Source of the DNA: SHAN690 sp023262195
GTDB lineage: Bacteria > Bacteroidota > Bacteroidia > Flavobacteriales_G > Salibacteraceae
Reading direction: 5' to 3'
DNA: 64,000 nucleotides
Assembly: GCA_038142005.1 (NCBI GenBank)
Contig: JAYQJE010000004.1
Span: 1 to 64,000 of the forward strand
In this document: piece by piece, positions 25,656 to 34,424 of the stretch
Layout: the number at the start of each line of letters is the position of its first letter
Numbering within the stretch: the first letter of the stretch is position 1
Program-made: the position numbers and the translations under genes
Notes under the pieces: generated by a model
Told to the model about the DNA's origin: nothing
Seen by the model: only the letters and a program-made list of their open reading frames with translations
The model's database searches: none

Positions 25656-25992
25656 TTTTTGATCCTTTTTCTACCCTTTGGTCTGGCGTCAATAATACCA
25701 CCCCATGCTCTTGCATAGCACCCAATACCAAACATTCACTCATTACTGACCCAATCTGCTTTGGTTCAAAATTAACCACTGCAACAACTTGTTTACCAAC
25801 GACTTCACTCTTCTTATATAAACTAGTGATTTGAGCCGAGGATTTCAGTACTCCGATCTCCGCACCAAAATCGATTTGAAGAACGTAAGCGGGATTTCTT
25901 GCATTCTCCAAGTCGTTTGCTGAAATAATTTCACCAACTCTAATATCTAATCCTCTGAAATCTTTGAAGTCGGCTATCCCAAATTCACCCAT
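25648..25992 (-). CDS. csaA: CsaA-type tRNA-binding domain protein
   Basis: A 114-residue protein of the EMAP-II-like tRNA-binding fold, as in CsaA and the C termini of MetRS and PheT: DIRVGEIISAND, YVLQIDFGAEIGVLKSSAQI, QVVAVVNFEPKQIGSVMSE and VLGAMQEHGVVLLTPD. CsaA is a homodimeric secretion-related chaperone or tRNA-binding protein. ATG 25992 is preferred over an upstream in-frame start at 26031, which would run into the divergent gene's start. It overlaps the TlpA-like gene by 8 bp. Confidence 0.9.
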   Translation of the reverse strand: MGEFGIADFKDFRGLDIRVGEIISANDLENARNPAYVLQIDFGAEIGVLKSSAQITSLYKKSEVVGKQVVAVVNFEPKQIGSVMSECLVLGAMQEHGVVLLTPDQRVEKGSKIG

Positions 25993-26008
25993 ATGGTCTA
26001 ATGATGTG

Positions 26009-26016
26009 TAATTTCG
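26009..26016 (+). promoter_or_regulatory. Candidate -7 box of the PKD exoprotein gene
   Basis: TAATTTCG, a TAnnTTyG element 17 bp before ATG 26034. Its position within an open stretch upstream of the ATG argues against earlier starts for this gene. Confidence 0.4.
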
Positions 26017-26033
26017 AGCTAAACCTAACAATA

Positions 26034-28295
26034 ATGCGAAACATACTTTACGTTATTAGCTGTGCTTTCTTCAGTCTGTCTCTTGCCGCGCAAACAACCA
26101 TATTCACGGAAGATTTTGACGCTGGTACCGTAGCATGGACATTTACCGGAGAGTGGGCCACTACCACAACTCAAGCATTTAATGGAGCTAATTCACTTAC
26201 CGACAGTCCTAGCGGCCTCTATCTAAACAATCAAACGACCACGGCTTCTATCAACCAGAGTTTTGACCTATCGAACGCCTTGGACGCTAATATCTATTTC
26301 CAAATGAAATATGATATCGAGAATGGTTTTGACTATTGTTATGTGGACGTCAGCGCAAACAATGGAAGCACATGGACAACAACCTACACCATCAACGGTG
26401 AAAACAACCTCTCGAATTGGATACCCGTTACAGTAAATATTGGCGGCTTTGTTGGAAACACTCAAGTTAAGGTTCGTTGGAGGATGTTTACTGATCAAGC
26501 TTATCAAAGTGATGGTATCTATATTGACAGCTTAAGAATTGTTTCAGATTCAGTCGATAATTCACCCCCATTGATTTTGCATGACGCATTAGATCACTAT
26601 GAAGGAACTTTCGGTGTAAATGAAAAAGTATTCACCATCACAGACATATCAGGAGTGGAAACTGCTGAGCTTTATTACAACGTTGATGGTGGAGTCTTTT
26701 CTGTTTTAACAGCGAGTGATACCGTAGGCGATGAATACACGTATGAAATACCACCTCAGGAAGCAGGTGCATATATCGACTACTTCATACTTGCGGTTGA
26801 TTCATCTGCCCAATCAAACACCATCACGTCAGAAACATTCAAATACGTTTCTGGCAATTACCTCAAGTATGAAGAAGGTGTAATCGATTTTATTCAAAAT
26901 TTCAGCAATACAGGATTCTATACAGGTGCGGCAATGCGCATGACTATTGAAGATCCTACAACCATTACCACTGCGCTCATCGGCAACTATACAGACATAA
27001 ACAACCCTAATGATAGTATGGAGTTTCACGTTTGGGCCGATAACAATGGCGAACCAGGCGCAGACCTTATAACCCCAATAATGGTATATCCAGCAGCAAA
27101 CTTGCAAACACCCTATTTAATCACACGCATTGATTTACGACCATATGCTGCACAGCTCGATAGTTTATCTGGAGATGTACACATTGGCTTTATTGCCACA
27201 GAAAGCAACGTATGGGTGACAGTAACGGACACTACGGTAGCAGGTGGAGATCGTGTCATGCGCTATAATGGAACTACATGGACATCGACTCCAGACTATT
27301 ACCAGTTCCGCATAATTACAGATACAGCAGCACCAATAGCCGACTTTTCTTGGGATGGCACGAATGATCCGACCATTGATTTCACTGATGAAACGGCAAA
27401 CTTCCCAACAGCGTGGGAATGGGACTTTGGAGATGGAAACACGAGTTTTGATCAAAACCCTTCGCACACCTATGCTGCACCGGGCAACTATTCGGCCTGC
27501 CTAAAGGCCTCAAATACAGCAGGCGAAGATTCTATATGCAAAACGGTAATAGTAAATGTGGGTGCCCCTATAGCCAATTTCAATTTCGATCCGAACAATG
27601 ATCCAGAAATTGACTTCTTTGATGCCTCGAGCAACCTACCCACAAGCTGGGCTTGGGATTTTGACGATGGTAATGGCGATATCATTGCTAATCCTGCACA
27701 TACCTATGGAGATACGGGCACCTATCAGGTGTGCCTTACTGTAAGCAATGCCTTTGGAAGTGATGACACGTGCAAATCAGTATCTGTTGAAAACCGCGCA
27801 CCTATTGCGCTCTATACATTTGTGATAACTGATTCAACGGTAGTATTCACTGATTTATCTGGATTCTCGCCTATTCAATGGTCGTGGGACTTTGACTATA
27901 ACGGTGAAACTTCATCCGTACAAAACCCAACCTTTACCTATCCAAATGCCAACGCCACGTATAACGTATGCCTGACTGCCAGCAATCAATACGGTAGCAG
28001 CCAACCATATTGCACGGATGTTGAAATCGATAAAACATTAGGAGTGAAAGATGTAATTGAGAATAGTATCTCCATCTATCCCAACCCTACTGGGGATATC
28101 TTAACCATCGAACTCGATAAATTAGGAGCCGAATCCAGGTTTAACATAATAGATATGCAGGGGCGAAAGGTTCGCTCTGGTATGCTAAATTCAACCCGAA
28201 CTGAAATCAACTTGAGCCAGATCAAGCCAGGGGTTTATCAAATGGAAGTTTCCAACGGAAATACTGTGAAGAGTTTTTCGGTAGTGAAGATGTAA
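26034..28295 (+). CDS. Secreted multidomain PKD protein with type IX sorting domain
   Basis: About 753 residues. A signal peptide ending SLAAQ is followed by a MAM/immune-inhibitor-A-like beta domain (FTEDFDAGTVAWTFTG ... GIYIDSLRI). Then come Ig-like or lectin-like beta regions and three PKD repeats, each with the core W-x-W-D-F (WEWDFGDGN, WAWDFDDGN, WSWDFDYNG) and a terminal C-L-K/T-x-S-N. The last 80 residues are a type A T9SS C-terminal domain: SISIYPNPTGDIL, a central DMQGRKV and a final NGNTVKSFSVVKM. It is exported across the outer membrane and attached to the surface or released. Adhesion is the likely role; no catalytic motif is visible. Confidence 0.88.
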   Translation: MRNILYVISCAFFSLSLAAQTTIFTEDFDAGTVAWTFTGEWATTTTQAFNGANSLTDSPSGLYLNNQTTTASINQSFDLSNALDANIYFQMKYDIENGFDYCYVDVSANNGSTWTTTYTINGENNLSNWIPVTVNIGGFVGNTQVKVRWRMFTDQAYQSDGIYIDSLRIVSDSVDNSPPLILHDALDHYEGTFGVNEKVFTITDISGVETAELYYNVDGGVFSVLTASDTVGDEYTYEIPPQEAGAYIDYFILAVDSSAQSNTITSETFKYVSGNYLKYEEGVIDFIQNFSNTGFYTGAAMRMTIEDPTTITTALIGNYTDINNPNDSMEFHVWADNNGEPGADLITPIMVYPAANLQTPYLITRIDLRPYAAQLDSLSGDVHIGFIATESNVWVTVTDTTVAGGDRVMRYNGTTWTSTPDYYQFRIITDTAAPIADFSWDGTNDPTIDFTDETANFPTAWEWDFGDGNTSFDQNPSHTYAAPGNYSACLKASNTAGEDSICKTVIVNVGAPIANFNFDPNNDPEIDFFDASSNLPTSWAWDFDDGNGDIIANPAHTYGDTGTYQVCLTVSNAFGSDDTCKSVSVENRAPIALYTFVITDSTVVFTDLSGFSPIQWSWDFDYNGETSSVQNPTFTYPNANATYNVCLTASNQYGSSQPYCTDVEIDKTLGVKDVIENSISIYPNPTGDILTIELDKLGAESRFNIIDMQGRKVRSGMLNSTRTEINLSQIKPGVYQMEVSNGNTVKSFSVVKM

Positions 28296-28307
28296 CACAT
28301 CGCTGGA

Positions 28308-29683
28308 CTATCGATAAATATTCATTGCGAGCTTGGCTGCCGATGCTTTGGCCTTGGACTTTAATTGCCACAAATAGTCGCCTTTTAGGGAAGCTTTTTG
28401 TGAGTTGACCTCATTTACGATGTAGCGCACTGCAAAATCGTAGTACCTGCGTGAGTAGGTGCGTTTGAAGTCGATATCGCGATCGGTAGATTCAGACCAG
28501 TCCAGGGTTTGCGTAAAATCGGCCTCTACCTCAGTATAGAGGTCTGTGCCTTTGATTGGGTAGGCCACTGTGATGGTAAAATAATCAGGGTTGGACGTTT
28601 TAAGGTGATTGACGGTTTCTTCAATATCCTCTTCCGTTTCACCTGGGTACCCTACCATGATAAAGGTTCCGGCTTGAATACCAGCTTCTTGTGCCTTGAT
28701 GATCATCTCTCGAACCTTTTGCACATCTACTCTTCGATCCATTTTATCAATGATGCGCTGTGAACCGCTTTCCGCGCCAATCCAAACACGGAAACAACCG
28801 GCACGTTTGAGCAGTTGAATTACTTCTTCATTCATACGATCTGCCCTGGTAATGCACTCAAAGGGAGCATCACGTTTTTACTTTCGAGCTCTTCTACAAA
28901 GCCTTGAAGCCATTTATGACTCACGGTGAATACGTCATCAACAAACCAAGCCGAGTCCACCTCATAATCTCGCTGTATGGCTTCAATCTCATCAACGACA
29001 TGCTTCGGGCTGCGTCTGCGATAGCTTAATCCGTAGACAGCTCGACTGCACCATTTACAGGTATAGGGACAACCACGCATGGTATTTATAGATATGGCAC
29101 TTTCACCATGTTTGTTTTTCCATGCCGAGAAATAGGCCTGCATATCAATCTTGGCGCGATTGGGCAGTGGCAATTCGTCTAGGTCTTTCATCAGCATACG
29201 TTCAGGAGTTTCCATTACTCCATCACCTTTGAGGTAGGCGATGCTTTGCACCCCTTCTATGCCTTTGTTTTGATCGTAACACTTTACCAACTCAAGCATT
29301 GTCTCCTCTCCTTCTCCCAGCACAAGCACATCAGCACCGCTTCTTAAGAAATTCTCCTTGTGGTTGCGTACTTCGGGGCCACCCAAGACAATCTTGGTGC
29401 TTTTTAAAACCTCGTTTGAACGAACCAACTCAATAATTTTAAGCACATTGAGTTTGGTCATGAGGTTCGTGTAGATAGCCAGCACATCTGGTGGAGATTG
29501 AAGTAATCGCCCCTTCAGTGTATCGAAACTTGAAAATGTTGAATCAAACACCTCATTGTAATAGCCATGCTTTTCTAGCCATGCAGAAACATAAAGCAAC
29601 CCCAAAGGAGGGTAAGGACGCATAATCTTTTGCTCCTTGGGGTCGTCCTGTATGAAGTAACCATGGGTCAGGAGTACGTTCAT
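28308..29683 (-). CDS. B12-binding-domain radical SAM protein (one frameshift)
   Basis: Cobalamin-type radical SAM enzyme. The N-terminal Rossmann domain of about 150 residues starts MNVLLTHGYFIQDDP and lacks the DxHxxG cobalamin motif. The [4Fe-4S] motif CxxxCxxC is in TMRGCPYTCKWCSRAVYG and the SAM-binding region includes WFVDDVF and WIGAESGSQ. The frame breaks at AAA 28860-28862 (TTT in the coding strand, TTTT expected); repair joins MLPF to ECITRADRMNEEVIQLL, giving about 458 residues. It is paralogous to the protein at 30452-31876. It overlaps the preceding methyltransferase gene by 4 bp and is last in a five-gene operon. Substrate unknown. Confidence 0.85.
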
Positions 29684-30459
29684 GCTTTCTCAAATTTTAC
29701 ATACACGTGGTCTGCGCTATCGCTAAACCAAGACATCCAACCCACGCAGCGTTCTAATAAGCCGAGTATTGTCATCAACCACATTCGTTTGCCAATTGAA
29801 GTCTCGAAGTAGCTCGGTGGAATGAAGAACCCAATAGGTCGGGAGCGTTTGAAAGCAAATTCCCTGAAAATGGTTTTAAGTTCAGCCACAGAATAACAAA
29901 AAGTCAACTGCTCGCCTACTCCATCAATATTGGCGAGTGACTTTGATTGCCTTCGTTTTGCTTTATACCTACTTCCTTTCATTGAAAAATACAGTCGTTC
30001 AATCCAACAGTACTTGCCAAGATACACTCCGATGAAAACTCCATTTGGCTTGAGTAATGCGTAGAAATCTTCACTGAGCTTCGCTAACTCATCTGCACTG
30101 ACACAATTCAAACCCGCAAAGTTGCTGAAGATTAAATCGAATGATTGAGGAGAGAAAGCATTCCGCAACTCGCTGAATCCTAAAACTTTGAAATCAACTT
30201 CAGAATCGACCTTTTGCTTGGACACCGCGACCATTTCTGGGCTAATATCAGTAGCGGTAACCTGATAGCCCAGGTTGTGCAGTTGGAGAGCGTCCTCTCC
30301 TGTACCACAATTAATTTCAAGAATACTCTTGGTTTGTTGTTGATCTAAGTCTTGCTCTAGCTGTTTCCATACCAATGCTCGTTGAGCCCGACCAATCTTA
30401 CTGTAGGTAAAATTCTGATCGTAAGCTTTTGCCGCTGCGTCAAATGCTGCTTCAGGCAT
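29680..30459 (-). CDS. Class I SAM-dependent methyltransferase
   Basis: A 259-residue methyltransferase with motif I ILEINCGTGEDALQLH, motif II VTATDISPEM and motif IV FDLIFSNFAGLNC. The C-terminal half is basic with two hydrophobic stretches (MWLMTILGLLERCVGWMSWF) that could touch a membrane or a lipid substrate. It is sandwiched between two radical SAM genes, overlapping the upstream one by 8 bp and the downstream one by 4 bp, so all three proteins are likely made together and act on one product. Confidence 0.85.
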   Translation of the reverse strand: MPEAAFDAAAKAYDQNFTYSKIGRAQRALVWKQLEQDLDQQQTKSILEINCGTGEDALQLHNLGYQVTATDISPEMVAVSKQKVDSEVDFKVLGFSELRNAFSPQSFDLIFSNFAGLNCVSADELAKLSEDFYALLKPNGVFIGVYLGKYCWIERLYFSMKGSRYKAKRRQSKSLANIDGVGEQLTFCYSVAELKTIFREFAFKRSRPIGFFIPPSYFETSIGKRMWLMTILGLLERCVGWMSWFSDSADHVYVKFEKA

Positions 30460-31876
30460 ATTGAGCGATTCTAGATTTAGAAATTAAGGCTTGTGGAAAT
30501 CGAAACGCCCATTCCACAATCCTAGAAGGGTCACCATTCTTTACCGCTTCAAGTGCTTTGCGCTTTCGAAATTCATGATGGACATAGCGTTGTAGTTTTT
30601 TGTAAAACTCAGAGGAATATGCGCCTTCAAACATGACCAGAAGTTCATCACTATCCGTCCAGTTTTGTTTATCAGACATTTGACTCTTAACGTTCTCGTA
30701 GAACTTCGTTCCCGGCAACGGATATGAAACCGAAACTCCAATATCATGCGGCATCAATCGAAATACCATATCAAGCGTAGCCTTAATATCGTCCTGTTCC
30801 TCTCCTGGATAGCCAAATTGTAAAAAGAAGCAAGGTTTGATTCCTGCTTTTTTCATCAGTTCAGTAGACTGCTCGATTTGCTCTATTGAGGTGCCCTTAT
30901 CCATAGCGTCCAGCACTTTTTGCGAACCACTTTCAGCGCCAATCCAAACTTCGCTGGCTCCTGCTGTAGCAAGCTCCGCCACCGTATTCTCTTTAACCAA
31001 TAAATCGGCCCGTGATTGAATATTGAATTTAAAGGAGAGCTTATGTTCTCGTACGAGTTCAGAAAAACGTTTCACCCATCCTGGTTTGAGTCCAAAAATG
31101 TCATCACAAAACCACACGTGATCAAATCCATAGGCATCGCGCAGATACACCAGCTCCTCCACTACATTTTCGGGCGATCGGCTGTTGTAGCGGTTGCCAT
31201 AAATTGGTTTAGCACACCAATTGCACTTAAAAGGACATCCTCTTGTAGTTACCTGGTTTATGGAAAAATAGCCCGTACTTTTCATCCATCGCGAACGATA
31301 TGCTTCGATGTCTATCAAATCCCAAGCGGGCAACGGAAATTTATCGATATCTGTTTCATTCTTCCTCTGGCGGTTGTTGTGAATTGATCCCTCCGCATAG
31401 TATCTCAATCCATCAATATCTTGAATTTCTGACGTTTCAACGAATAATGCCTCTACGGCTTCTAATAGCGTGTCTTCTGCTTCTCCAACTATAATTGCAT
31501 ACGCGCCCGCATCTAGGTAAATCTCTGATCGATCGGTTGAATCACTGCTCGAAACTAAAACCCTTGCTCCGCTGTCCTTTGCCATGCCAATCATTTCAAA
31601 TGCAGCATCGCGCATGTTGGTCAAGCACATTTTAGTCAAGTAATTAAACCCATCATCATAAATCACCATGAAATCTGGTTTAAACTCTTCAAGGACGGGC
31701 GTCACCTCCTGTGCTGACTTTGCAAACATGACATCATGTAAACGTACTTCATGACCATGCTCGCGTAGGTAGCTCGCTGCAAATAGTGTTGCAAGCGGAG
31801 CATAGGGTCGCTGAGCTCTCCATTGCTTTGGATCGAACCGTAAAAAATAGCTATGAGTGAATAGCACACGAGCCAT
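30452..31876 (-). CDS. B12-binding-domain radical SAM protein
   Basis: A 474-residue relative of the protein at 28308-29683, intact. The N-terminal MARVLFTHSYFLRFDPKQW opens a Rossmann B12-like domain in which the DxHxxG motif is absent. CxxxCxxC is in TTRGCPFKCNWCAKPIYG. Further signatures are VWFCDDIFG, IQSRADLL and WIGAESGSQKVLDAMDKG, typical of the Elp3/MiaB-like half of these enzymes. The C-terminal 100 residues are helical and basic. It starts 1 bp after the nucleotidyltransferase gene ends and overlaps the methyltransferase gene by 8 bp. A methyl transfer, thiolation or ring-forming step on a small molecule or lipid is likely. Confidence 0.88.
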   Translation of the reverse strand: MARVLFTHSYFLRFDPKQWRAQRPYAPLATLFAASYLREHGHEVRLHDVMFAKSAQEVTPVLEEFKPDFMVIYDDGFNYLTKMCLTNMRDAAFEMIGMAKDSGARVLVSSSDSTDRSEIYLDAGAYAIIVGEAEDTLLEAVEALFVETSEIQDIDGLRYYAEGSIHNNRQRKNETDIDKFPLPAWDLIDIEAYRSRWMKSTGYFSINQVTTRGCPFKCNWCAKPIYGNRYNSRSPENVVEELVYLRDAYGFDHVWFCDDIFGLKPGWVKRFSELVREHKLSFKFNIQSRADLLVKENTVAELATAGASEVWIGAESGSQKVLDAMDKGTSIEQIEQSTELMKKAGIKPCFFLQFGYPGEEQDDIKATLDMVFRLMPHDIGVSVSYPLPGTKFYENVKSQMSDKQNWTDSDELLVMFEGAYSSEFYKKLQRYVHHEFRKRKALEAVKNGDPSRIVEWAFRFPQALISKSRIAQYA

Positions 31877-31877
31877 C

Positions 31878-32820
31878 CTATGATGCGATCACGATGTTAT
31901 GCTGAGCCTTGAACTCTTCGCGGATATTTTGCATTTTATCTAGCACCTGTGCTTGAAAGTTTTGTGGGTGGTGTTTAGATACATAGGTGCGCGTACGCAT
32001 GGCTTGTTCAAACTCTGAGGCTGTGAAATGATCAAAGTGTGACTCCCATCTTTTTAGTGTTCTATTCATAAAAAAGCGATCAATTGCGTTACCAAATCTT
32101 AAGATTAAGAATCGCTTCAACCAAGGGTTTAAATACTCCAAAAACTCCAGTATTCACGCCTTCAAATTCAGCAGGTTTCATCATCGGAAGCACTTCCCCA
32201 CTCCAACCGTTAGCTTCTATAAATTTCTGATACAAATCATGATTGTACATCGGTATCAATGTCTTGATTTCAGTAGCGGTAAAAATGTTTTTATCAGGAA
32301 CTTCAAGGTTGTCAGTATCAATGAAGTAATTGACGCAGAAGTATTTACGATTATTAAGTAGAAAGATTTTCTTAAACAAGATGAGCAAGGTTCTAGCAAT
32401 CCAAAGCCGCTTTGCTTTTGTGATGATGAAATAATCTACATCACCATCTTCAGATAAGTAACCTTTAGACAAACTACCAGATATGTAAACTCCTCTCACG
32501 TAAGGAAAACCAGCAATGAGTGAAGCGTATTTCCTCGCCTTACGCATCATTTTTTCAGCCGCTAGATTTCCTTCAATTCTTCGTTTAACCAGCTCTTCAT
32601 TGCTGCGAATTCCAAAATAACCTTCGTGCTGCTCAATTAGACCATGATTCTCCAGATAATTAAGGCATGGAACCACGTGTAAGGGACTTAATTGAATGGG
32701 GACAAAGCGGCTAATTTCTGACGGCTTTAGAGGGTAATCGAATACACCGAAATAGATAAGCGATTCAATAATAGCCCACTCTTCTTTCGATACTTTTATT
32801 GCTTCTGAAACTTCCGCCAT
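31878..32820 (-). CDS. Nucleotidyltransferase-fold protein (one frameshift)
   Basis: DNA polymerase beta-like nucleotidyltransferase fold: YISGSLSKGYLSEDGDVDYFII carries the GS...DxD catalytic pattern. An N-terminal winged-helix-like region (residues 1-85) precedes it. The frame splits at TT 32099-32100 (AA in the coding strand, A expected). With one base removed, AILNL continues to RFGNAIDRFFMNRTLKRW and the protein is about 313 residues, ending at 31878. The first 243 codons and the last 87 overlap in different frames as a result. It is second in the radical SAM operon and could adenylylate or nucleotidylate a pathway intermediate, a carrier or a tRNA-like target; this is inferred only. Confidence 0.72.
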
Positions 32821-32837
32821 ATCAATGTTTATTAAAC

Positions 32838-33541
32838 CTAAAAAGAAATAATGAGTTGGTACACATAATTCTTCTCGAATAGAATTTTCTTCTTCAACAT
32901 CAATTTAAATTGAATTTTATAATTGGGTGCAAGTGTCTGAATTGAGTCCAAATCCACATCCTCTGAAGCACACATGTATACCTTATTTCAGGTTCAACAA
33001 AAGTCGGAATCTCTTTAAATAGCCGCTTGAAATACTCCAGATTTTCACCTGCAAACCATGCACGCTCGGCCATATTCTTTGGATCTCTTCGATAATATGG
33101 TGGGTTTATGACTATCATATCAAACAATTGTGCTGGGATGTTTGAAAAGAGATCAGATTCATACACGGAGATGGGCAAAAGATTAATCTTCGAGTTTTTT
33201 GTCGCTGCAGCCACGGCCCTTGGATTTATATCTGAGGCGCTCACATTTGCGCCATGCTTTGCCGCAACCAAAGAAATATATGCACTGCCGCATCCGAGCT
33301 CTAAAAAGTTCAAACCCTTGAGTCTTTGCTTCGAAATAAAGTCAGCAAGCAAAATGCTACTAAAAAAGAGTCCAGGGTGAAATACACCGCTGGGAACGCG
33401 AATCTGAAGTCCTGATCTTTTAAACCATCGGTCTTTCTGTGTATACCAAATAGCAAATGGTCTATAGGTGAATTGTAAAATTCGCTTTACTAAACTTCGG
33501 AATAATTTGGCGTTCATCTGTGCTACGGAAGCTAATGTCAA
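32838..33541 (-). CDS. RsmC/HemK-like methyltransferase (one frameshift)
   Basis: Methyltransferase with motif I FLELGCGSAYIS, motif II VSASDINPRAV and the N-methyltransferase motif NPPYY that marks the HemK/PrmC/RsmC group. As read, the frame ends at 32900 with an unlikely tail. One A restored at TT 32983-32984 (plus strand) switches into ASEDVDLDSIQTLAPNYKIQ and ends in YVYQLIISF at TAG 32838-32840, a more credible C terminus. The repaired protein has about 234 residues. It is first in the five-gene operon, 17 bp before the nucleotidyltransferase gene. The target could be rRNA, protein glutamine or a small molecule. Confidence 0.72.
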
Positions 33542-33598
33542 ATAAAAGACAATAAATAGACAGTTAATCTTTCGCTGACCATTACCTTCCCAAACTGA

Positions 33599-34420
33599 AT
33601 GAGGATACTACCCTTCTTTTTCATTTTCATGACAAGCTTACTGCAAGCGCAGCAGGTTTGTGATTGCGACTCAACCTTTGATTTTGTTTACAGTCAATGG
33701 GCCAGTGTGGACAATATGGAATATCTCAGCGTGAAGAATGAACGCAAAATGGATGAGTATGAGACTGCGGAGTTTGAGTTTACAGTTCAGCGAAAGCCAT
33801 ATAAAGTTGCAGGATTAATGATAGGCAAAGGGCATCGACTACTATATGACCCTAGCTTAAAACGTGATGAAGCATTATATATCCCAAGTGGATTTCCGTT
33901 TACCAATGTATGGCTAGACATTCACGGGAAAGTCTTTAGAGGGCTAAATCATTATACCATATCCAATGCTGGTGGTGAATTCATTTTTGGCATCATTAAA
34001 AACGAGTACGAAAAAATGCGTGAGAACTTCATCTGCACTAAAGTGCAACGTAATGGTGAGTGGGTGATTGACGTGTATGCAGAATCTGATAACTATAGGC
34101 TGTCGCCTTATACAGCCCAGCCTAGGGAAACGGTGTTGGATATTGCACAAAAGTTTAATGTGATGGCATATGCCCTAATTGAGTACAACCAAAACGTGGA
34201 AAATTACACAGAGGATTTGGGCGGCAAAAAGTTGATGATACCAAACCAATACGGATCTAAAGTTAAGTTGGCCGTGAGTGCAGAACACGGCATGCCTACC
34301 CTGATTCGCGTTGAGGATCCTAATGGACTTTTAGAACAATACGAATACTCAAACTACAAGTTCAACCAGAAACTACCCGCAGACTATTTCACAGAAGATT
34401 ATTTAGACGACTTAGATTAG
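33599..34420 (+). CDS. Exported DUF1571-type protein with a LysM-like segment
   Basis: A 273-residue protein with a signal peptide ending LLQAQ and an early CDCD cysteine pair. The central beta-rich part (YKVAGLMIGKGHRLLYDP, GGEFIFGIIKNEYEKM) matches the LolA-like DUF1571 pattern. Residues 180-220 contain a LysM-like stretch (VLDIAQKFNVMAYALIEYNQ ... GKKLMIPNQYGSK), suggesting peptidoglycan contact. It is divergent from the radical SAM operon with a 57 bp gap, so promoters overlap, and convergent with the aminopeptidase P gene. Confidence 0.7.
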   Translation: MRILPFFFIFMTSLLQAQQVCDCDSTFDFVYSQWASVDNMEYLSVKNERKMDEYETAEFEFTVQRKPYKVAGLMIGKGHRLLYDPSLKRDEALYIPSGFPFTNVWLDIHGKVFRGLNHYTISNAGGEFIFGIIKNEYEKMRENFICTKVQRNGEWVIDVYAESDNYRLSPYTAQPRETVLDIAQKFNVMAYALIEYNQNVENYTEDLGGKKLMIPNQYGSKVKLAVSAEHGMPTLIRVEDPNGLLEQYEYSNYKFNQKLPADYFTEDYLDDLD

Positions 34421-34424
34421 AACG

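Noticed and set aside
32089..32141. Two overlapping genes at the end of the nucleotidyltransferase.
   Set aside because: Removing one A joins the frames at RFGNAIDRFF, so the overlap is an artefact of a frameshift.
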